From positions 1-64,000 of the forward strand of contig NZ_BDBY01000043.1 of assembly GCF_001613225.1 (NCBI RefSeq): DNA of 64,000 nt, written 5' to 3'. This document shows positions 43,701 to 55,700 of this stretch, one piece after another. The notes under the pieces are model-generated. The model had not been told where the DNA came from. It saw nothing but the letters and a program-made list of their open reading frames with translations, and did no database searches. Each line of letters opens with the position of its first letter. Within the stretch, counting starts at the first letter, position 1. Origin of the DNA: Nocardia pseudovaccinii NBRC 100343. GTDB lineage: Bacteria; Actinomycetota; Actinomycetes; Mycobacteriales; Mycobacteriaceae. Position numbers and translations under genes: made by a program.

Positions 43701-46700
43701 CGTTCACTCACTGGCGGCCAGGCAGCGCATCCACCCGGGCGATCACCGACAACGGCAGCCTCAGCGTGGCGGTCCCCACCAACCGCACCCTCTCCGAGAG
43801 GCATGCCGACGCGCCACGCCCCTCGTTCACGATCCGGAATCCGACCCCCGGGGACACCCGGCGGCTCGCACTGCCGTCCGCGGGACGCACCCTCGAAGAC
43901 GGGGTTCTGCGGATCCCCGACGGCGCCGTCATAGAACAGGTCGTCGGCAGCAAGGCGCTCCGGAAAGCCCTCGCCGGCGCCATCGCGGAACTCCGCCACT
44001 CCGCCCCGCCCGCCGACCCGCCGGCGCCGGACGCCCTCCCCGCGGATTCGGCGGAGGAGCGACAGTCACCCGACGAGATGCCGGGCGACCTCTCTGATGA
44101 TGTCGACGTCGACCCGCTCACAACGGTGAATTGGTACGAAGTAGGCGGCGCCCTCCGCGGCGCGGTGCATTGGGTGGTCGATCAGGCAACCGGCGCGGGC
44201 AGGTGGGTGTGGCGAAACGCGGTCGGCGAGCCCGCCACCAATCCCTGGTCGATGACCGCCGAGGTCACCCATACCGCCCTCTCGCCGCACCATCTCAGTG
44301 CCTACGCACTGCCGATCTTCCAGGATGTCCTGGTCGGCGAGGCCGCGAGCGAGGAAGGCGCCATGGGCGGCGGCGGCTACACGTGGACGCTCACCGCCTA
44401 CCTGGACAGAGTCAGATATCTGGGGCCGGAAAAGAAGGACCTCGAACACTGGCTCCGGCACGAGAACAAGTACCATCGCAGCGCGGCCCGCCAACGGGGC
44501 CACCGCTGGGGCCTCTCCCCGCGCGGCCGCTACGGCGAGACCTTCGACAGCAGTTTCGCACCGGCGGGCAACTTCCAGCACAGCACTTCCGCCGAAGACT
44601 CCGACTCGGCCGCCGACAGCACGTACGCGTCCCGAGTCCCCAGCTACGTCGGAGGCGTCGGCCACGGGTTCTTCGCCGACGCTCACTTCGAGCTCCGGGT
44701 CACCAAGGGAACCCGCAACTGGCTCGTCAACCAGATTCCGGGCGCGCCCCGCACGGTAACCCGCATGATCGATGTACCGGATATGGAGTTCTCCCTCGTC
44801 GACAACGACTTGCAGAATCACCCCGAGCTGGCCGAAATCGTCCGTGCGAACAGCGATTACGAGATCCCCCGGGCGCCGCGGCCCGACCGGCTCCCGCCGA
44901 TCACCTTCCGGCAGACCGGCGGCGGCAGCCTCGGCGCCGGCGCCGTGACGAGCACCATCCTCAGGGGCGGGCGCGCGGCCTACTACAACCTTGCGGTAGC
45001 ACTCGTGGAGCAGGTCGCGCCCGGCATCACCAAAGTCGACTCGAGCAACTTCCTCTCCGCCCTCCTGCCCCTGATCAACGGGCAGACGACGAGCCTCGGC
45101 CTGCGCACCCTCCCCGGCAACCGCGTCTCCGTCAGTTTCCTCGATCGCTCGTGGCCCTACTCGATCCTGCCGCGCGTGGTGACGATTTCGTACGCCGCCT
45201 TCCCCGCACCCGGAACCAATCTCGACGCGCTGCTGGGCAAACAGGTCACCCCCACCTCCACCATGGACACCGTGATCGGCGCCTCGAGCGGCGACGGCAG
45301 CGCGCTTCCCGTCCCGGGCGCCACCGCTGTCAGCTCGAAACGTTCCAGGAGCTACCAGATCGGCTTCAATCCCAGCGGCGTGACCGACACGGTGCGGCCC
45401 GCGGGCGCCTTGACCCTCGGTTGGAAGAGCACCCGGGCCCGCGCCCGGACCGACGATCCCGGTACCGCGTCGTGGCAGCGCACCAGCCGGAGCACCACGA
45501 CGGGCCGGGGTGCCGGGGTCGTCCAGGGCACCACCGAATTTCCCATCCCCTACGTGTACGAGGTTACGGTCAGCTCGCGCTTGGCGACCGAGGACCTGAA
45601 GACCTACCTGGTGTCCAAGGGGATCGATCTCGTCAATTTCGTGGGGCGAGCGACCACGACCTTCGGGCGAGCGACCGGGATTCTCCCGCCTCTGGACGAA
45701 GCCGAACTCCCGCCGCCGGACCACACGGTCAGCGGCACCGTGGACGCCGACAACCTGGTCCGGTTCTACACCTCCGACACCGAGAACGGCGCCGTCGCAC
45801 ACCGCACCGCGCCCGGCATCTACAGTTCCGATCCGGCCGTGCCCCGCCCGCCTGCCCCCGCCGACGGCGTCGCCCTAGAGATGGAGGTCCCCGCCGAGCT
45901 GCGCGCCCTGTTCGATGAGCCCTGGGTACCCGACGGGCCGTTCACGCTCGAATACTTCGGCGGCGCAAAGCAACTGGCCGACGCGCTCCGCGCCGTCGAC
46001 CCGTCCCTGGACAGCTCCGTCCTCGGCATCGGCGAACAGACCTACTCCACGACGAGTGTGCTCACCCGGCTGCGGGACTTGGCCGCCTCGAATCGGATCA
46101 CCCTGCTCGGGCCCGAATCCACCGCCCCCTTCCTCGGCGTCGCGGGCTCGGGTGACCATGTGCCGCCCCCGGCCGCGCACGCCGACGGCGAGACGGTCAC
46201 CGGCACCTACGTCAAGGTCAGCCTGTACGCCCCTCGCATCGATCTGACCAGCAAAAATACCGCCATAGACCACTTCAGGACCGCGAAGACCAGCGCCAGC
46301 AGCACGGCCGACAACGAGATCGCCATCGGCCTGACATTCGGCCTCACCAACTCCTTCACGGCGGACTCCACCAACCGGGGCAACCCGTCCGGGCTGCCGT
46401 TCGGCGGCAACAGCGCGACCCAGGGCCAGTCCGGCGCCGTCATCGGCGAGAGCCGCGACATCCTCAAGGTCGGCACCGGCGCGGTGACGGAATCCGGCGA
46501 GGGCGCGGAGAATCACCGCTTCGCCGGGTTCGCCAAGATCGAAATCGGCGGCCGGAGAGGCAAACTCTTCGTCTCCGGGGACGCTATCGGGCGCACCACC
46601 GACAACCTGGACGCCTACAACACGCGGCAGGCCGAGCAGACCACCGACTCCACCGCCTCGGTGACTTCCACGTCCCGCACCCCGCTGGAGACAATTCCCG

Positions 46701-49700
46701 AACAGGAAGATCCACCCGCGCAGGACACCTCGGCCAACCTGCCCGCCCGACCCGCACCCGCGGTGCTGGCCGAGCCCAGAGGACCGCTGCGCCAACTGGT
46801 CCGGCGCGGGCACTCGCGAGCAGACGGTTCGAGCCCCAAACCCGCTGCGGCCGTGCCGATCCGAGCCCTGCCGTCGATCGATACCTCTGTGGGTCCGCCG
46901 CAGGTCGCTGCGGCACCCGAGGATCAGACACACACCACAGACTCGAGCGAACGACCCCGTCCGCTGCAGGACGAGCCCGGCCGTGCCGTGCGGGAGGACG
47001 AACTGCGGCAAGAAATGCTCGACGCCTTGACGCGAGAGCAACTCGACCGGTCACCGCACGACGACGCAGAACACCTGAGCGACCTGCTCGACGAGTCCGC
47101 CGCCTCGCCCACGGGCGATATCCGACCTTCCTCCCCCACCGGCACCGTCGGGTCCACCGGCACCGTCCGGTACGCACCGCTGCCCGAACCGGGACCACCC
47201 AACACGGCCGAACACCGGGAATCCGCCCCCCCGCCGCGGTCGCAGACACCGATCGAGCACGCGGACCTGTCCGATGGCGAGTCCGTCTACAGCACCAACT
47301 CGGACCACTCCGCACAATCCCGCGAACCCTCCCCGGACGAACCAGCGCAGACCAGGAGCGAGCACACCGCACCGATCGGTCCGGCGATCCCCCTCAGCCT
47401 GGAGCACATCCGGTCCGCCTTGCGTTTCGACGACGACGATTCCGACGGCGGCACCGACGACCAGGATCGGCGTCCCGGTCGGCTCGTTCCCCCCGAGATT
47501 CCGCCCCGGAGCAGTTCCCTCCAGCACGGGCGAAAGGCCGAAACCGCCAGCCGGACACAGCTTCCCCCGGTACACACGACGATCGAGATTCCGGCCCGGC
47601 ACAAGTCCGTGGCACCGCTCGAGGAGCGGGCCGATCCCTTCCGGCCGAACCGGTTCGCCATTCGGACCACCCACGACCGAGACGGCAAAGTTCTGCACAC
47701 CGGCCTGGCCGACATTTTCGAGCCGTCGGGATCGATCCGGGAAACGCAACGATTCCGACCGCTGCCCGCGTTCGGCATCGAGGAGACGCGCGGGCCGCCG
47801 CGCGCTGGGCATCGACCTGCGATCACGCGCGACTCCGAGACACACGAACAGCCCGGCGAAACATCGCAGACGGGCTCCCGACTGGGCTCGACCGAGATGA
47901 CCCGCCCACCCGGGATGGCTGAAATGGTCAGAGAGCCGGGGCCCTTCGAGGACTTCCCCGACCTGGTCTACGACGCACCCGGCACCGAACCCACCGCATC
48001 CGACGACCATGTCGGCGACACTCCGCACGATGGTGACAGCCGCACGCCGCGCACCCGATCCGGTGACGGCACAGGGACTTCCACGACCGGACGTCAGGAT
48101 CCCATCACCCAGGCGACAGACGGCAGCACGCACGTTCGGACCGGCAACACCCCGGACATCCGCACCAACGACACCTCGCACGAGCCACCTGCACGCAGAT
48201 CACACGCACGAGAACGTCTGCGGGGCTTCGTCTCCCGTCTCAGCGGCCATCGCACCACCGACGACGGGCCGACATCACCGGCGGCAGGACACGCGCAAGC
48301 CTCATCGACCGAACACACTCCACGTCGTCCCCTCCGGACCTTCTTCCACCGGATCGTGCATCGAACAGGCAGCGGCACAAGCACTCCCACCACGCACACG
48401 ACCGCGGCCCCCGCGCAGGGAGACGGCAGCACCGCCCACCCGGCTGTCACCAGCCGACCGCGTGCCACCGCGCGCCGCCGTTTCGTGGATGTCTATGACT
48501 GCCTCACCCGGGCACTGGAATTCATTCAGGGAGACAACCGCGGCACCACAATCCGGCCGCACTACCGGTCCACGCGGCTGCCCGGCCTGTCTCGACGGGA
48601 GCTGCCCGGCCGCTCGCTGCGAGAGGCCAGGAAGGCCGCCGGTGGCAGACTCCGCGGATACGCCGACGAGCACCACGTCGCAATACAGCTGCAAATCCTC
48701 GGGCCGGGAGCCAAGGCCCTGGTCGTTCGCCAACACCCGCAGGTCAACGAGAACGGCATCGGCGCACACGCCTACGCCATGGTCAACGATCGTGGGGTCA
48801 TCGTTGTCCACGACACCGCCGACCCGAAACACAAACTGCCCGGGAAGGGCCGAACGCCCGGCGGGGCCGTCCACGCCGTTCTCTACACCCCGGCCCTGGC
48901 GCCCACCCGTCCGCTGCACCTGCCCGCGCCGCACCTTCCGGGCGAAACCATCCCGCAGCTCCCCCGCGACGTCCGCATCGGCGCACCCTCGACCACCACG
49001 GCGACGCCGAGCGATCACAACACAGCGCCGCCGGCAGTCGAACCGGCGCAGACGGGCGACGGGCATGGCGCGGTCGATCCACTGCGACCGCCCGCCGGGC
49101 TCGGCACCTCGGCCACCTGGTGGCGTGATGTCGGTGAAACCTGGTGGAACAACCTGCATTTCGACGATCTGCCGGATGCCGAACAGCTCCGTCTGCTGAC
49201 CGAATTCCCTACTCTGCGCGAAAACCTCCCGTTCGAGATGCAAGACTCCCTCAGAAGGCGACTCATCGAGCTCGAGGTGGACCGGCTCGGAAGGCTCGCC
49301 GACGACAGCGGCGAGCTCGCGCCGGATGTGTTGCGGCAGTTGCACGAGCTGGATTCGCCCTACACCTACCCCGGTACCGGCCGCACCTGGTGGGACAACC
49401 TGCTCATCGGCGAATGGATGAACGACGAACAGCTCCGACTGCTCGACAAATTCCCCGCCCTGCGCAACAGCGATGTCATCGCCGCGCCGATCCGGCACGC
49501 CCGCAATATCCGGTACCTCATGGTCAAGCGGGACTGGTTCCAAGAGCACGACGACTTCGACGACGGGCTGCCGCCGGACCTGCTCGAACAATGGCACAAC
49601 CTCGACATCCCCCGCACCGCCCTGCGCGCTGCCGTCAGGACCGCCGAAATGGCCGCCGATTCCTCCGGCAGCACGCCACCGGCGGTGCACCTGCTGTCCT

Positions 49701-52700
49701 TCGCCCACGACGATCTGGGTCGGCGCGGGCGCATAGCCATCGGGTTCGGCCCCGTCGACACCGCGCCGACGGTGCACTGGCACGCATACTCGGCCACCAC
49801 AGCCGCCGCGATGAACGGCATGCCCGGCCGCGTCGCCGGACTGCACACCGACACCACCCGCACGCGCCCCGGCGACGCGAGCGTCTTCTGGATCGACTAC
49901 GGCGCCCGGGCACCCGGCGATTCCACCGACCACCTCCACACGGCGATCACCCAATTCACCACCCACCACCCCGGCACACAGCACATCCACCTCTACGCAC
50001 CCACAGCGATCACCGCATCCCTGCCACACGCCGATCCGGCCACGTGGACGGTGCAACCCCTGGTCCCCGACACCACGACCGCGAAACTGCCCCTCGATGG
50101 TGTGCGCGTGTTCACCAGCAACCGAGACGGCGCCGACTACGGCCACACTGTGCTCCGCACCTGGCCTCGGCAGCTACCCGAAGTACGCACCGCCCTGATG
50201 ACCTACCAGCAATCCTCCGCCCTCACCAACACCCTGATACGGAAGATGCACGCGGGCGAGAGTTTCGAAGAGGGATTCGACCGGTTCCAGCGCCACGCCG
50301 CCACCAGAGACCTCCTCAGCGACAGTCCCTTCAGCACGCCCGATCTCAGTACGCTGGTCCAGTCGCGAAAAGATCTGCAGGACAATCTGATCGGCAGGTG
50401 CACCGCGGCCGAAGCGCAACAGCTACGGCCAGCTCTGGACAAGAATCCCGGCGACCGTACCGACTCCGACCGCGACACGGTGCGCCGACTGGAGAGTGCA
50501 TACCTCGACGACTCCGAGACTCGGAAGTTGCACGCGCTCAACGAGATTCTGCACGACCCCCGCCCGCCAGCGCGCTGGGAACAGATCGGTGTCGACGCGA
50601 TCTTCTACAACCGGTTCGACAGGGCATATCGAGAGAACTTCGGTACCGCGCCCACACCGGAAAACGTCCGCCAGTTTCTCGAACTGCTCGAGCAGGGAAC
50701 CGGCCGGCCCCTGCCTGGAACCGAGCCGTTCCTCGTCGTCCGGGCACTCGGCGACATCGACTTCATGGCCATCGATCAGCACGGCAACACCGTCGACGGA
50801 CGCAAGGACCCCCGCCTCGTTCTCAATGTCCTTCAGCGCAACGCCAACCTCCTGTCCACCTCACTGACCACCGAACTAGTTGCGACCAGTACCAAATCGA
50901 ACTACCGCCTCGAACTCGAGGTACCACGCAGACGACCCGGACAATCCGGCCCCCTCGGGGTGTATCTGGGCCGCGACGGCCGCGCGAAAAACGCACACGA
51001 GAACGAGCTCCTGTTCGCGAGTAACACGCCCTACCGAATCACCGGAATCGGAACCGACCCCTTCAACTCCTTCTACACCCCCAACTTCATCGTCCTGCGC
51101 GGACACTTCGAACCACCGACCGCACCGCGGCCGGATCCGAGGTTCGAGCCCGAACGCGGCGAGACCTATTTCGGTGACGCTCTGCTCGATACGTTCGAAT
51201 CCGCGCACGGTGACGGCTCCGCTGCTTACTCGACCGTCGACCGACCGCAGACTGCTGTGCGCGGTGCCGACACGGATTTCGACTGCCTCGCCCAGGCGCT
51301 GACCGATATCCAGGAAGACAACGGCAGCACCGCAATCCAGCCGTACTACCGATCCACACCGCCCGACGGCACAGCACCCGAACTGCCCGGCCGCTCGCAG
51401 CAGGAAGCCGAGAAAGCCGCCGGAGGAAAGCTCCGCGGATACGCCGACGAGCACCGCATCGCTGCGCAGCTACTGCGTCTCGGCCCCGGCGCGCAGGCCC
51501 TGGTCGTCGGCGTGCACCCGGCCGTCAACGCGAACGGTATCGGCGCGCACGCGTACCGCATGGTCAACGAGGGCGGCGTCATCGTCGTCCGCGATTCGGT
51601 CCCCGACGCCGACGGCAGGATCCACAGGCCACCGGGCCGAACCGATTCGGCGGCACTGTTCGCCGTTCTCTACACCCCGACCGGCACTCCGACCCGCGGG
51701 CTTCGCCTCCGCGGCGAGCCGATCCGGAAATTTCCCCCCGGCATCCGCATCGGCGCACCCGACGACAACGATTCTCCCGACGTCACCCGATCACGCGGTC
51801 CCGCGGCGGGTCCCGGTCGGACGGACGGCTCGCACGGTCCATCGGCCAAGCGGCAACGGCGGAGTAACGAGGCGAGCGGATCGGCGCGAGCGACTGCCGG
51901 TGCGTCGGGACGCTCGTCCATACCCGGCACCGACCCGCACGCGGCCGGACCGTCATCGGCGACGATCACCCCCGGACTCGGCCAGACCGACTCGACCCAC
52001 CCCGTGGTAACGCCCGGTCGCTTCTCGGAGCAGGATCGGGTCGACGAGTACGGCTGGCGGGTGTTCACCGACAAGTTCTCGGGGGCCGCGTTCCCGGTGG
52101 GGACGCGGTTCGAATTCAGCGCCGGGAATCGTATCGTGCTGACGGCATCGGTGGCACCTGACGGGATCCGGACGGTCCGCGCCCACGACGGCCGGGAGGA
52201 ATTGACGAATTGGGATGGCTTCTGGCAGGACGCGGGGCACGGATCCCCGACGCTGAGTAACGGGGGCGTAGTCGAGATCGTGCAGCCCACCGTCGGTGCG
52301 GCGGTCCCGCGTCATGTGTGGGAAACGGGCCGGTTTCTTCATCACTCCACTCACCTCGGGTTCGGCACCGGCACGCGGGCACATTGGATCGATCCCGAAT
52401 CCGGAACCCCGACGACCGCGGAATTGCGCGACGCAGGGTGGTCCACCGTTCCCCGCGCCGATCTGGCACTGCCGCCGATACTGATCGGCGACCTGCAGCA
52501 ACCCTTGCGGGGCGTGCGCACGGTCCAGGTGGAAGCCGTCGCACCGGCGGCGACCCCCGCTGATCCGCCGACAGGAAGGCCGAAGCAAGCCATCGAACTG
52601 GCCATGCGGGGCAAAACCAACGCAGATATCGGTCGCGAACTGAACATCGCCTCCACCGCGGTCACCGCCGATCTGGAGCGTGTGTTCGTCAAGGTTGAAT

Positions 52701-55700
52701 TCAAGGGTGAAGGTACCGATCGACTGGCCTGGATGCCGCTGATCCGGAAGCAGGGCTGGGTGCGTCCGGAGCCGCGGCCCGGTGACATAGATTATCTGCA
52801 TTTCGGACGGAATCCGGAGACAGGTGAACCGGCGCCGTTCACAACCGAACAGATGAATATGCTGTACCAGGCATCGCGCCGCAAACCGAATATGGAGAAG
52901 AAGGACCGCATCGATATATACAAAGAAATCGGTTCCACGAAATACAAGGCCGAAAAGCTCATGTCCTCGATATCCACGCAGTTGGGGTTGGGCGGCGATG
53001 CCGACCATCAGACCGTCGTGCGGGAAGCTCGTAGGTGGCGGTTGCTGGCCCGGAAACCCGAACCCGGCGATCTCGATCATGAACGTCACTTCGAACATCG
53101 CGGCACTCCGGTGTCGTTCACCGACGACGAGTGGAGTGTCGTCGAACCGTTCATGCAAGGAAAACTCAGCCCTGCGATAGGCCGGGATATCGGAATCGAC
53201 GATAAAACTGTCCGTACACGATTGAATCGTATTGCGGCGAAACTGGGTCTGCGTGATCGGAACGAGCTGATAGGGGCGCAGGAATCGCTGGTTCCGGTGG
53301 CGGGCGGTGCGCTTGCACGCAGTGTGGAGGGTGATGGTTCGGGTGTGTTCGCTGGTATCGGCACTCGATCGCCCGGTGTCCCCTCGGCCGGTCCCGGCCG
53401 GGCCGGGTCGACTCGCCCGGAGGTGGTGTTCCGTCCCGTCTCGGAAAGGGATCGGGTCGACGAGTTCGCCTGGCGGGTGTTCACGGACAAGTTCTCGGGG
53501 ATTGTCTTCCCGGTGGGGACGCGGTTCGAGTTCAGTACCGGGAAGCGTGTCGGGCTGACGGCATCGGTGGAGCGCCAGGGCGTACGGATGATCGGCGCGC
53601 GCCGTGACCTGGCCGGCTGGGAAGGGTTCTGGCGAGCCGCGCGGGGCGCGTCCTCGCTCAGTGACGGCGGCGTGGTCAGGATCGTGCAGCCTGCCGTAGG
53701 TGACACGGTCCCGGGTCAGGTATGGGAAACCGGCCGCTTCCTCTATCACTCCGGCCACATCGGATTCGGCCCAGGCACGCAGGTGTCCTGGACCGATCCC
53801 GAAACCGTAACCCCGATGACCGCGGAATTGCGCGAGGACGGCTGGTTCGCTGTTCCCCGCGCCGACCCGGCGCTGCCGGCGACACTGGTCACGGATATGC
53901 GGCAATGCTTATGGGACGTGACGGCAGTCCAGGTGAAAGCCGTCGCACGGACGTTCACCCATTACGATCCGCCGGCAGCACTGCTGAAGCAAGCGCTCGA
54001 ACTGGCCGTACGAGGCAAGACCAACGTGGAAATCGGTCACGACCTCGGCACCGACGACCAATCGATCCGCAAGGATTTCCTGGACGTAGTCGCCACGGTG
54101 GGGTTCACAGGGAAGGTTTCCGATCGGGCGGCCTGGGTGCCCTTGATCAGGGAGCAGGGCTGGGTGCGTCGAGACCCCCTGCCCGGTGACACGGATTATC
54201 TGCATTTCGGACGGAATCCGGCGACAGGCGAACCGGCGCCGTTCACAACCGAACAGGTGCAGCTGCTGTCGCGGGTATCGCGACGCAAACCGAATCTGGA
54301 GGAGAAGTCGGATCGGGAGATAGCCGAGGAAACCGACTCACCCCGTAGTGGTGACATGATCGCGCGGAATATTTCTGCGATATCCACACAGTTGGGGTTG
54401 GGTGGTGATGCCGACTATCCGACCGTCGTGCGGGAGGCTCGTGACTGGCGGGTGCTGGCCCGGGAACCCGAGCTCGGCGATCTCGATCATGAACGTCACT
54501 TCGATTATCGTGGCGCCAGAGTGTCGTTCATGGACGACGAGTGGAGTGTCCTCGAACCGTTCATGAAAGGAGAATCCGCCCGTGCGGTAGGCCGGGATAT
54601 CGGAATCGACGGGCGAACTGTCCGTACACGATTGGACCGTATTGCGGCGAAACTGGGTCTGCGTGATCGGAAAGAGCTGGTAGGGGCGCAGGAATCGCTG
54701 GTTCCGGTGGCGGGCGGTGCACTTGCCCGCAGTGCGGAGGGTGACGGTTCGAGTACCTTCGCCGACGGTGCTTCGACGGGCGGACTGTCCGGAAGTACGT
54801 GCGGGCCGCATACCGCGACGAGATTACGTTCGCGTACCGGCAACAACGATGTCGGCCAGCTGAACGACGTGGTCGGTCTCGGCGGGACACCGGAAGACGA
54901 CTTCAGAGGAGCAATACCGGCAGAGTTCCGACGGTATCCGCAACATGAACACATCGGCATCGAGCTGTCTCTCATGGAGGTGGGCTCGACGGCGGTGGTC
55001 GTGGACGAGCACGACGTGAACAACAAGGGCGTCGGCGCGCACACGTATCTGATGACGAATGACGAGGACGGCATATGGGTTGTCGATGAAGTGCTCGGCC
55101 CCGACGGTGTGCCGGTCGTGACTCGTGAACTATTCCGGCCGGGCCTGCTGCCCGAGGCGGAGGGCATATCTGCTGCCTTCTTCTCCCCCAAGTCACCGTC
55201 CGGCGAGCCAGGTGTGGCGATCGCACCGCAGTTCGGATTCGATTCCCCGCTGGGGGAACGCCTGGTCCGCAGCGGCGGGACGATCGGACTCGCCCCGCCC
55301 GCCGACGGCGGCCCGCACCGCCACAGCGGCAACTCCGCGGTGGCACATCGGTCGCCGTTCTCGGATCCTGACACCGATCGCACGGTCGATATTTCCAACC
55401 TGCGGAAAGCGCTCACGGAAAACAGCCTGGACACCGAAACCGAAATACATTTCCATGACGGCGACCGGCACAAGGTCGCCGTGGTGCGCAGAGACGGTAA
55501 TCTCGCCGTCCGCGAGCCACGCACCCGAGGCGATCTACCGCCGGACACGCAGGAAATCATCAGCCGATCGGAATTCGATCGCCGGCTCGGCGAGTACGGG
55601 CTGCGGGAAGTCCGGGTCGTCGCGCTCTCGCCCATCGAGTGGTATCGCATACCGTCGAGCGAGCAGGAGAACCTGTTCCCAACTTTGGCCATGATCCTCG

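Noticed and set aside
41741..43999. A 752-codon minus-strand frame inside the giant gene
   Set aside because: Same reason: a shadow of an open plus-strand frame, Arg/Gly-biased, with no start context or motif.
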